Shown here in pieces: positions 1 through 7,157 of a stretch of DNA of 13,667 nt. The DNA is taken from contig JADGJG010000713.1 of NCBI GenBank assembly GCA_027596195.1, forward strand, positions 1-13,667, read 5' to 3'. The DNA comes from Podochytrium sp. JEL0797 (taxonomy: Eukaryota > Chytridiomycota > Chytridiomycetes > Chytridiales > Chytriomycetaceae). Every line of letters starts with the position of its first letter. Position 1 is the stretch's first letter. The notes under the pieces are model-generated. The model saw only the letters and a program-made list of their open reading frames with translations, did not search any database and had not been told where the DNA came from. The position numbers and the translations under genes are program-made.

Positions 1-53
1 TTTTGGACGGGTGTTCCCTGGGGGTTCAAAATCTACCCAATATTTTAAACCAA

Positions 54-79
54 CCCCCCCCCCCCCCCCCCCCCCCCCC
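54..79 (+). repeat. Poly-C tract (26 nt)
   Basis: An uninterrupted run of 26 C lies near the left end of the window, about 45 bp past the glucosidase II beta-like stop codon. Such runs are error-prone in sequencing, so the true length is uncertain. Confidence 0.9.
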
Positions 80-122
80 TCTATAATAAAACGCGTACTA
101 GGGACCCCTTCCCTCTATTTCA

Positions 123-748
123 TCAATCCACACGTCGCCGCTGATTCCCCACTAAACTCCGAAACCGATTCCTCCCCTCAGCAAACACGGGCAACACCCC
201 ACCACCACCCAACCTCCGTTTCCGCGCGCCCCACCACGCGTGTATCGAGTACGCCACAAGGATCAACGCGAGAAAGGGGAGGTATGATCCTTGGAGGGCC
301 ATTTCGCGGTCGTTGGCGGAGATGGGGGAGGTGATGGTGGTGTGGTTGGGACAGGAGTTTGGGCATGCGGGAGTTGTGGGAGAGGAGGTGGTGGGGGGTG
401 TGAGTTCGTCGGATCCGTCACAGCATTGGGTATCTGCGTGCGTGTGGGTTGTATTGAACGGAATCGAAAAGTGAACAACACCTCAAAATCAACGAACGCA
501 CCACAGACTCCATCATCTACTCGTGAAGAAGGGATGCTAATGAATTTGGTTCCGGTGGGTCCTGTGGGGCAAAAGAAGCGGCCGTTGGGGCAGGCGGAGG
601 TTCCGGGCTCGTCGCTGCCGTCCGCGCAGTCGCAGAAGTCGTCGTTGAAGGAGGTGATGGGGAGGGTGCGGGATCCGTCGCATTTGAATGTGGTTGTGGA
701 GGGTGTGAAGAGGTGGGAGAGGGATGGGTCGAGGCCGCGGAGATTCAT
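123..748 (-). CDS. Glucosidase II beta subunit-like short protein, two exons, putative C-terminal membrane anchor
   Basis: Exons are 748..502 and 433..123, giving 185 residues. Residues 1-92 match the N-terminal domain of the glucosidase II beta subunit (PRKCSH type), the non-catalytic partner in ER glycan trimming. Visible hallmarks are RGLDPS at 4-9, NDDFCDCADGSDEPGT at 35-50, ACPNG at 52-56, a run ending in IPSSRVDDGVC at about 72-82 and CCDGSDE at 86-92; these are LDLa-like calcium-binding acidic/cysteine repeats. The intron is required: unspliced, the second CCDGSDE is lost. After CPNSCPN the protein lacks the usual coiled coil and C-terminal MRH domain; full subunits are about 500 residues. 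Instead it has a hydrophobic stretch at about 132-150 followed by an Arg/Lys-rich tail. The first ATG (748) directly precedes the conserved domain, and no signal peptide is seen; the frame stays open upstream without an ATG. It could be a short membrane-anchored paralogue, a 5'-incomplete model, or a truncated gene. Family call is strong; completeness uncertain. Confidence 0.72.
434..501 (-). other. Intron of the glucosidase II beta-like gene
   Basis: Sixty-eight bp, donor GTGCGT, acceptor GCAG. Splicing joins G to AT, making an Asp codon, and restores DGVCDTQCCDGSDE, the family's second acidic/cysteine motif. The family match across the junction is good evidence for this intron. Confidence 0.75.
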
Positions 749-850
749 TCTTTTTTTGGCAACCCGTTTCTTGGCTGCCGTAGTCTTTATGCCCTTGGCC
801 GTAGCCGATCGACCGGCGGTAATTCCAATTAGTTTTCTGTAAGTTCTGCT

Positions 851-856
851 TTTATT
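851..856 (-). terminator. Candidate polyadenylation signal of the exonuclease gene
   Basis: AATAAA on the minus strand, about 48 bp past the stop codon of the exonuclease-domain gene. It lies between that gene and the glucosidase II beta-like start codon (748), so the intergenic space is only about 155 bp. Confidence 0.5.
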
Positions 857-903
857 TCGTTTTTTAAACCAAAATTAAGTATTGTCTCTCCCGTGACTCA
901 TAG

Positions 904-2675
904 TCAAATGCACTCATAAAACTCCTTCAACACCTCCTCCTTCACCGTCCCAGGTACCTGCTCCACAAACACAGTCACACCCCCCAACCCCCCCTCCACT
1001 TTTTCAAACCCAGCCTCCACCAATTTCCCAACCCACTCCTTCCCATGCACACCCTCCACCACAGCCACACGTCTCCCCGCGCAAGAATCCCACCACGCAT
1101 CCTCCTGCTGCACCACCCCCGCCAACACCTCAAAAACAAGTAAACTCGACCACGCGTCAATGGATGCGTAATCCATTTGTCGCGCGTTTAACGGTTTCGT
1201 CCAGTCTCCGACTTGCACGGCGCGTGGTTTACGCATTTTGAGGCCAAGGAAGAGGGCTGCGAGGGAGCTCAAGCCCTTTTCGACTTTTTTGTCGGATTGC
1301 GGTGCGGGTGTCGACGTTGGTGACGCAGGCGGCATCGTCGAAGACGATGCGAGCACCGTTGTCGTCGTCGTCGACTTTGGCGACGCACCCGCCCCGTCTC
1401 GACTCGCGCCCGCAAAAGCTTGCTGCATATCGGCAATATCCAAAACACTCTTTGCCTCAATCCCGCCAAACTTGCGCAAATCCACCACCTCCTGCGCCGC
1501 AGACGCACACACTTTTTTGATATCTGGATGAGTGAGGATCCATTCAATCGATTTCGGCAACGGACTCTGTACTGCCCTCTGATGCACAAGCAAACATTTC
1601 GAATGTGTACTAATCTGCAGAAGATTCGGTGGATGCGAATGGTCTGTAGGTGTCCACATGAGTTGCGTAGTTTCCGTGTCGAAACCGAGAATGAGGTTTT
1701 GTTTGGGAGTCCAAGTTCCGTCTGGGTTTACAGATTCAACGAGTTCGGAGAGGACGAATTTGTCGCATGCGGCGGGGGTTGTGGCGTACACGATTTCAAA
1801 GCGCGGTGGGAGGTTGCATTCGACGAGGGGGAACGGGAGGTCGCGTTCAATGACAAGAGGCGGGTTGAACCCGCTGGCTTCGTATTCGTCATAGATTCGT
1901 TTCACGTCGAGTAACGGGTTTGTGTTTGATGGGTCCGTGAAGGCGAGACGGTCGTGGTCACGGAAGGGGGGTGTTGTGGCGGGGAGGGAGGGGTGGAGGG
2001 GGAGTGGGTGTTGTGATGGTTTGTTGAGGGTGAAGGCTGTGGGGAAGAAGGCTAGGAATCCTGTGAAGCCGTGGGAGTGGTGGCGGGTGTTGTAGAATGG
2101 TTTTGGGTCTGTTGTTTTTTTTTTAGATTCGAATACGCGTTGGATTGAAGCGAGAGAGACTCACCACCCAAATGTTCCTGCACTAGTTTCTTTGCGTATG
2201 ACAGCAACACGCCATTGTCGTTGACGCGGGGCAGCAGTGGGATCAAGGAAGCATTGGATGGCTTGTCCTTGTGTTTTGCAATGGCGGCGAGAGTCTTTGT
2301 CTTTTGCGCCTCGTCCATTTTGTCAAAGGGCGCATTGCGCAGCGCGTCGTCGTGGAGGGCACTGCGAAGCGTGTGGACGAGAGCCGCGTAAGTCAGCACA
2401 AAGCTGCGCTTTGGCGCGCTCATTCCGTCGCCGCTGTTTGACGCACCGCGCTTGCGCTTGTTGTGCTGGCCGTGCGGAGGCGGCGAAGACGACGACGAAA
2501 ACGAAGGCGACGAAAACTGCGCGCGCGGCCGCGGCGGGAGCGAACTGTTTCCACTGCGAAGTGACGAATACGACACTGTCGCCGTTGCTGCTGAAGATGA
2601 TGTCGGTGCAGATGAAGACGAGGACGAGGCCGAGGCGAGTCGCGGGTTGGCTGGGAGTGTGTGTCGTTTGGACAT
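904..2675 (-). CDS. 3'-5' exonuclease-domain protein (DEDDy fold) with long N-terminal extension
   Basis: Exons are 2675..2165 and 2108..904; 571 residues. The C-terminal half is a DnaQ-like/RNase D-WRN type 3'-5' exonuclease domain. Exo I is GFDTETT (D314, E316); the region after KKVCASAAQE corresponds to Exo II; Exo III is YASIDAW (Y484, D488), the DEDDy form. Just before Exo III, GLSSLAALFLG and DWTKPLNARQMDYA follow the family pattern seen in RNase D, EXD2 and WRN-exo proteins. About 45 low-complexity Ser/Thr/Pro residues interrupt the domain between Exo II and III. Residues 1 to about 85 are Ser-rich and probably disordered; about 95-190 form an unassigned region with a helical look. An in-frame upstream ATG at 2750 would add 25 residues; I chose 2675 because the added residues look like translated leader. 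A nucleic-acid 3' trimming role is inferred; the substrate (DNA or RNA) cannot be told. It is divergent from the small gene at 2854. Confidence 0.8.
2109..2164 (-). other. Intron of the exonuclease-domain gene
   Basis: Fifty-six bp, donor GTGAGT, acceptor AACAG. Splicing joins exon 1 (ending VQEHLG) to exon 2 (starting DPKPFYNTRHH) and opens one frame from 2675 to 904. Without it the upstream frame stops at 2052, and the exonuclease frame has no ATG near its 5' end. Confidence 0.75.
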
Positions 2676-2853
2676 TATTTCTGAACAAGGAAAAAAACAA
2701 AAAAAACTTTGGTGACGTGTTTTGGAACCACGCGATCTTCTCTTCTCCATCCGTTTCAGGTTACCGAAACAAAAAAGGGGATTTGAAAATTCTCTTGTTC
2801 AAGTCGCAGTTCAAACTTCGAACCCGAATCCGACCCAGCCTTTGCCCAAGGGA
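2676..2853. promoter_or_regulatory. Bidirectional promoter interval between divergent genes
   Basis: Only 178 bp separate the start codons of the exonuclease-domain gene (minus) and the small repeat-protein gene (plus), so both promoters must share this stretch or overlap coding sequence. It contains an imperfect dyad at 2753-2770, GTTTCAGGTTACCGAAAC: arms GTTTC/GAAAC and GGT/ACC with one bulged A. No convincing TATA box is seen. Function is inferred from geometry only. Confidence 0.4.
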
Positions 2854-3453
2854 ATGTCGCTCACTCAACTCAACGAGATTCCACCCCGCAGACTCACAGC
2901 AAGGCAAATCTTGGCCTCCAACCCGTCGTTTTTAGATTTGCCAGTCGCCATCCTCACCGATGATCTCGAAACGAAGCTGACTGCCAAGCAAATCTTGTCG
3001 AAACAGGCCTCCTTCAACAGTGAAGACAGTCTGTCGCAAGAATCGAGCACCGCAACCTTGTGTGACCTCATGATGGAATCGGCTTCCAAAACTTCGGTTT
3101 CAGATGTAAAAACCAAGATTCAACTCGTCACCGCGGAGGCTGAGTCAAGAGACTCTGTGGCCACGCTCTGTAGCGATCCTCTTGTCGTCCATAAAGAACT
3201 AACCTCGAATTTCACCGCCGTCGAGCCAAACAACAATGTGAAACACCCCGTCGAAATCATCGCCCTCAAATCGTGTTTCAAGTCCACCGAGTGTCTCGAT
3301 TCCGAGATTTGGAAGGCCTCGAGGTCTGTCCATTTTGACTTCTCGAATTTGCTTCGACAATACAAGTGTGCGTGTGTGCCCACGGCCGCACACGCGGTGT
3401 ATTGTGTGCATGGAAAGTTGCTCTTGAATTCTTGTATGGGATATTTGTATTGA
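2854..3453 (+). CDS. Unrecognised small repeat-containing protein with an RVxF-like motif
   Basis: I do not recognise a family. Read as one exon it encodes 199 residues from the first in-frame ATG. Two internal duplications are visible: LTARQILASNPSF (14-26) against LTAKQILSKQASF (42-54), 28 residues apart, and STATLC (65-70) against SVATLC (101-106). The rest of the N-terminal two thirds is Ser/Thr-rich and charged, probably disordered. At 157-161, RSVHF fits the RVxF consensus for docking to protein phosphatase 1, which is weak evidence alone because such short motifs occur by chance. The last 28 residues (CACVPTAAH onward) look less protein-like. They may be intron sequence if GT at 3366 is used as a donor and splicing continues to a duplicated segment at 3524-3602. 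The gene shares its upstream region with the exonuclease gene. Coding status rests on the open frame and in-frame repeats; no homology claimed. Confidence 0.6.
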   Translation: MSLTQLNEIPPRRLTARQILASNPSFLDLPVAILTDDLETKLTAKQILSKQASFNSEDSLSQESSTATLCDLMMESASKTSVSDVKTKIQLVTAEAESRDSVATLCSDPLVVHKELTSNFTAVEPNNNVKHPVEIIALKSCFKSTECLDSEIWKASRSVHFDFSNLLRQYKCACVPTAAHAVYCVHGKLLLNSCMGYLY

Positions 3454-3523
3454 AAATAGACGCAGAGAAAAGAGGAGGAAAAGAAGGTATTCATAAGAGA
3501 AACGCGCGGTTATCATAGCATAG

Positions 3524-3602
3524 ATGTGAAATTTGGAATGCTGTCCAATTTGACTTTTCGAATTTGCTTGGACGATACAATTTTCTTGATCACCATGATT
3601 GA
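3524..3602 (+). other. Duplicated terminal coding segment: candidate alternative last exon or relic of the upstream gene
   Basis: Nucleotides 3541-3580 match 3326-3365 at 36 of 40 positions without gaps. Extending upstream, both copies encode a related peptide in the same frame: EIWKASRSVHFDFSNLLRQY in the gene, EIWNAVQFDFSNLLGRY here. The only length difference is nine bases, exactly three codons. A TAG acceptor at 3521-3523 and a GT at 3366 would splice the copies into one frame (phase 2) with a stop at 3600-3602 after LDHHD. That intron would be 158 bp, longer than the others here, and GTGTGC is a weak donor. A fossil duplication in the intergenic space is the alternative. Confidence 0.45.
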
Positions 3603-3732
3603 TTCTCCATCTTCTGGTATAAACCACCTCGTGGTTATTATATCACTGGCATTTGCAATGCTGCCAAAAATGTGCACATCACCCCTCATGCACATATGGT
3701 TCCGAAAGGTTTTTTTTCCCCAAAAAATCACC

Positions 3733-4620
3733 ATGTCGGCTCTCGCGGGCAAAACCGTTCTCATTACGGGCGCCAACACTGGCCTCGGATTTCAAACCTC
3801 CCTCGAAATGGCACAACAAGGAGCCTCCGTCTTCATGGCTTGTCGCAACAAAGACAAGGGTATCCAAGCCGTCATCCGAGTTCGCAAGCAGTGCGGCCCC
3901 ATGGCGCAAGTCAACCTGATTGTGTTGGACCTCGCAGACCTCGAGCAGACGCGCAAGACGGCTCAGATGATTGCTGAACGGATTGGAAAAATTGACGTTC
4001 TCGTGTGCAATGCGGGGGTGTTTCGGGAAACGTTTGAGGTGAATGCCATGTGTGGGCTGGAACAGCACTTTGCGGTGAATCATTTGGGACACTTTGTACT
4101 CGTTAAACATCTCATGGATGTCATTTTGGCTGCTGAGAAGCCTCGAGTTGTGGTGTTGACCTCGTCGGCTCAAAATCGATGTGGGTTGGATGGGATCGAT
4201 TATGACAGTTTGACGATGGACAAGAAGCTCAACGGAATGGATTTATACGGACAATCGAAACTTGCCAATATGTTGTTCGTGGCGGGACTGCAGGAGCGGT
4301 TCGGGGACAAGGTGGTTGTCAACTCGGTTCACCCTGGTGAAGTCAACACGGACATTTTCCGGCCGCCTCGATTCAGTTTCTTCTGGTGGATCACTCCGAT
4401 TGTGTGGTTGTACAAGCGCGTCAAGTTCATGTCTCCGGTGAAGGCGGTTCAAACTGTCATGCATGCGGCGGTTTCGCCAGAGGTTGAGCAGCCAAGCCTT
4501 CGTGGGAGATATTTTGTGCCTTTTGGCGTTGTTTCGAGCAAGCATCATGTTCTTGCCATGGACCGAGCTGCGGCTCAAAAGTTGTGGTTGTTCAGCGAAT
4601 TTGTCTGTGCTAAGTTTTGA
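3733..4620 (+). CDS. Short-chain dehydrogenase/reductase, retinol dehydrogenase/WWOX-like
   Basis: Single exon, 295 residues, a normal length for a classical SDR. The Rossmann fold starts at once: TGANTGLG at 12-19 binds the dinucleotide. Other family landmarks are ACRNK at 36-40 (the Arg suggests NADP(H) preference, by family analogy), LDLADL at 65-70, NAG at 93-95, VNHLGHF at 115-121 (structural Asn116), catalytic Ser in TSS at 143-145, YxxxK at 172-176 (Y172, K176) and HPGEVNTD at 200-207. A hydrophobic FSFFWWITPIVWLY at 214-227 could make membrane contact, as in retinol-dehydrogenase-like enzymes. The expected reaction is NAD(P)-dependent oxidation or reduction of a carbonyl/alcohol on a lipophilic substrate; the substrate cannot be deduced. 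The start at 3733 (ATCACCATGTC context) is chosen because the open frame upstream encodes no SDR sequence and overlaps the duplicated segment at 3524-3602. Confidence 0.9.
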   Translation: MSALAGKTVLITGANTGLGFQTSLEMAQQGASVFMACRNKDKGIQAVIRVRKQCGPMAQVNLIVLDLADLEQTRKTAQMIAERIGKIDVLVCNAGVFRETFEVNAMCGLEQHFAVNHLGHFVLVKHLMDVILAAEKPRVVVLTSSAQNRCGLDGIDYDSLTMDKKLNGMDLYGQSKLANMLFVAGLQERFGDKVVVNSVHPGEVNTDIFRPPRFSFFWWITPIVWLYKRVKFMSPVKAVQTVMHAAVSPEVEQPSLRGRYFVPFGVVSSKHHVLAMDRAAAQKLWLFSEFVCAKF

Positions 4621-4638
4621 TTGAATCCCTGCAGGAAA

Positions 4639-4644
4639 AATAAA
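4639..4644 (+). terminator. Candidate polyadenylation signal of the SDR gene
   Basis: AATAAA begins 18 bp after the SDR stop codon on the same strand. Confidence 0.5.
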
Positions 4645-4806
4645 TGGATTTCCGGTTGGGTTTTCGGGTTCTGGATTCGCGAGTTAGATTTCCAAGGCCT
4701 ATCTGGCTATATATCTAATTTGAGAGGAAAGGAAAACTGTCGAAAAAAAACCGTTGGCCAAAGGCGAAAAACTCGTTCGACATCTTGCCGGACTGGATCC
4801 CCAACG

Positions 4807-4824
4807 CTGGCTTCAACAAGCCAG
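4807..4824. other. Perfect short inverted repeat between convergent genes
   Basis: CTGGCTT, loop CAAC, AAGCCAG: a 7-bp perfect stem followed by a T-rich stretch. It lies in the gap (4645-4930) between the 3' ends of the SDR gene and the LEA_2-like gene. Apart from this and the AATAAA-like signals I see nothing else in the gap. Confidence 0.3.
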
Positions 4825-4853
4825 TTGCCTTTTTATTCTTAAAAAACCTCCAT

Positions 4854-4899
4854 TTTATTCTTTCGTTCTTTCCTTCTGCACTGAATAGATTGGTTTATT
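4854..4899 (-). terminator. Two candidate polyadenylation signals of the LEA_2-like gene
   Basis: On the minus strand AATAAA occurs at 4899..4894 and again at 4859..4854, about 30 and 70 bp past the stop codon. The first is the better placed. Confidence 0.45.
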
Positions 4900-4930
4900 T
4901 GATTTTCGATATATAAAACGTTAAAGAACC

Positions 4931-7157
4931 TCACACCCCTCCTGTTGTGGAATTTGAGGAAGCTGATGACGAAGTCCCAGATCCCCCCACAGTTTCTGAA
5001 GTCCCCGTTGTTTGGTTGGTAGTGGCTGCGGTTATCGTTGCAATTGGGGAAGATTCAGCAGACAAAGAAACAGAGAGAGGTGTTGGCTTGCTGGTCACAA
5101 GACTTGTTGTGCTGGACGGAATCAGTGTTGATGGTGAGGTCGTTGGTTTTGATGTTGAACTTGCAGGGGTGGGTGAAAACACGGTTGTAGTCGGTCGCAG
5201 AATTGCTGAGGTTGGAGGAGTGGGTGAGATTGCTTGAGTTGCTTGGCTGGTGGTGGATGTAGATTCCTGAGAGGGGGAAATCGATTTTGCCGTCAAAGCC
5301 AAACTGCCCGTTGTCAAAGGCAAACTGAGCGTTGTCAAAGGCAAGCTGCTCGTTGTAGAAGACAAGCTGACACTGGTCGAAAGCAAGTTGCTAGTTGTAG
5401 AATTTGTCAAAGACAAAATGCCCGTCGTTTCACTCAAGGCGGCAGGGATGGGAGGTGGAGATGGAGTTGGTACCGAACCCGTTGTCGAATTTGGAAGCAA
5501 GGTAGTAGACGAAGTAAGAGAAGGAGAAGTTGTGTTCAGCGACGCGGAGGAAGTATCTAGTGATGTGGATACGTTAGTACTTGAAGACGAGGTCGATGAA
5601 GTGACTCCAGGAGTGATGGTGGCTGAAGAAGTTGCGGGCACCACAAATGGTTCAATAGTAGAGCTTGACGACGAGCTCGACTGCGGTGACGGAATATTCC
5701 CCTTCTCCGCCGTCCCACCCAAACTTCCACCCAAATTCCCAAGAGAAGGCATCGTAACAGGCAATCCAGACGCCAAGTCCATAAACACTGCCTGCAACGC
5801 CGCGAACGGAGTCTGCTTGTCCACCTCTACTCGGTTATACACTTGCTGCATCTGCGCGTAGGAAAACGGACACGCGAGGTACAAGTTGTCGGTCCAGCTC
5901 GGGGTGAAGCTGGGGAGCCCTTGGAAGGAGCTCGCGGCTGTGTATTGGATCGTCATTTTGCGCGTTTGGTTCTGGCGATCTGTGATGCCACATGCGCTTG
6001 CGATTTCGTTTACAATGGGGTCTTGGAGGAGGCCGATAGCGGGGTCTGGGGTGTATTCAAAGAGGAAATAGACGGTGTAATTGGATGTGGAAAAGCCTGG
6101 AAAGACGAGGTTGGTTGCAGTAGATTTGCCAATGAGTGTCGCGTTTTGGCCATAGTAGTTTGGTGTGTGGGAAGTTGGGCCGACCAGTTGCACTAGCGAC
6201 GCAAACGAGGCAAGTGGGGTCGTTTGAGTTGAGTTGTTGACGACGGAGGTATCCACAATCAGTTGTCCCTGGAATAACAAAAATTAGCATAGCTTTTTCA
6301 AAGAAAAAACAACATACCATCAAACTGAGCTTGTTGATGTTCAATTCGTACGGATTGGGGTTGTAAGCGCCAAGCGAAAACGACAAGTTCATGCGAAATC
6401 GCAGCTCATTCAAGCTCGTGTCTGACGCGTTGTCGAACGTGAAACTGAAGGGGGAGCTGGATGCCTCCAAATCCGACAAGTAGATGGAATAGATGGAATA
6501 CTGAGGCTGTCGCGGAATGTAGACGAAGAGAAGCGCTCCAATCACAATGGCACCCACCAAACCAAAAACGCCGCAAATCATGCGGTGAGTTTTTTTCCAA
6601 AGACACGCGCACAACCAAGGTGGCGCGTCGTGGTTTTTTGTTGACAAGGAATCAAACGTTACGCATTTCCCAGTGAGTGTCTGCCGGGAAGCGTTTGAGC
6701 CGTCTGCGTACAGCGAAATCAGGCGATTCAAAGAGAGACTTGTTGAATGATCTGACTCTGAGATCGCGACGTCCGAAGCAACCAAGAATGGGGGTCTGCC
6801 GGGAGGTAAGGGAAGTCGCGGGAGACGTTGACTAGAGGTTGGCACTGAGAGGTCCACGGAGTCATAGATGACGTGCATGTCATCGAATGGGTTCATGGGA
6901 TTGGGCGTGCGCGGGGAATTCTCTGTGAGGGTTGGCGTGTGTAGCGAGTGTAGAGGCGGGGAATTCACCCATTCGCGATGGGGATACAAGCTGGAGTGAT
7001 GTAAATCGTACCACTGCTGTTGGTCGTTGTAGTGGTGTCTCTGAGTCAGCTCCGGTTCGTGAGGTGGACGAGGCGGACAACCCTTGGGCATGGGAGGTTT
7101 CACGCGCCCCATCGAGGAATCAAAGTTCTCCCACAGGTCTTCCACATCGTACGGCAT
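4931..7157 (-). CDS. Type II membrane protein with LEA_2-like domain and Ser/Thr-rich (mucin-like) tail
   Basis: Exons are 7157..6318 and 6268..4931; 725 residues. Residues 1-193 are a Pro/His/Ser-rich, probably cytosolic region. At 194-214 one strong membrane segment (starting MICGVFGLVG) follows the basic WKKTHR, with no signal peptide, so the remainder is predicted extracytoplasmic. Residues about 220-360 resemble the LEA_2 fold of fungal and plant (NDR1/HIN1-like) membrane proteins: alternating beta-strand hydrophobics, the characteristic AYNPNPYELNINKLSL at 264-279, and many N-glycosylation sequons (e.g. NAS 243, NLS 257, NNST 291). From about 474 to the end the protein is Ser/Thr-rich and low complexity, with a 7-residue tandem repeat (TTxSLPL). 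No GPI-attachment tail is visible. A cell-surface or wall-spanning role is inferred. The start is the first ATG; an in-frame stop lies just upstream. Confidence 0.75.
5289..5393 (-). repeat. 21-bp tandem repeat coding for TTxSLPL units
   Basis: Five imperfect 21-bp units (5289, 5310, 5331, 5352, 5373) lie in the mucin-like part of the LEA_2-like gene. The period is a whole number of codons, so copy-number change would keep the frame. The clearest units translate as TTSSLPL, TTLSLPL and TTGSLAL. Confidence 0.8.
6269..6317 (-). other. Intron of the LEA_2-like gene
   Basis: Forty-nine bp, donor GTATGT, acceptor TTCCAG, phase 0. It joins KLSLM to GQLIVDT, keeping the LEA_2-like beta-strand region continuous. 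Without splicing the exon 1 frame runs on into unrelated sequence that lacks the mucin-like tail. Confidence 0.85.

Noticed and set aside
54..79. Terminal poly-C as a telomere or transposon end.
   Set aside because: No TTAGGG-like repeat, no terminal inverted repeat with the right end and no target-site duplication seen; a homopolymer alone is not evidence.
291..842. Plus-strand 183-codon frame opposite the glucosidase II beta-like gene, ending with a hydrophobic signal-like run (FLAAVVFMPLAVA).
   Set aside because: It is antisense to a domain with strong family motifs, and the signal-like run is at its C-terminal end, where it cannot be a signal peptide. Gly/Val richness reflects G-rich complement sequence.
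2676..2750. N-terminal extension of the exonuclease protein from the in-frame ATG at 2750.
   Set aside because: The added 25 residues are low complexity with a Phe/Cys-rich run typical of translated leader. The ATG at 2675 begins a more ordinary basic, Ser-rich N-terminus. Not excluded.
4807..4840. Hairpin plus T-run resembling a bacterial intrinsic terminator.
   Set aside because: The window is clearly eukaryotic (spliceosomal introns, TACTAAC, AATAAA), so a rho-independent terminator reading is not appropriate. It also does not match the histone 3' stem-loop.
4621..4842. 73-codon frame directly after the SDR stop codon.
   Set aside because: It starts at the SDR stop boundary with a non-ATG codon, overlaps the polyadenylation signal and the stem-loop, and encodes no motif; it is 3' UTR.
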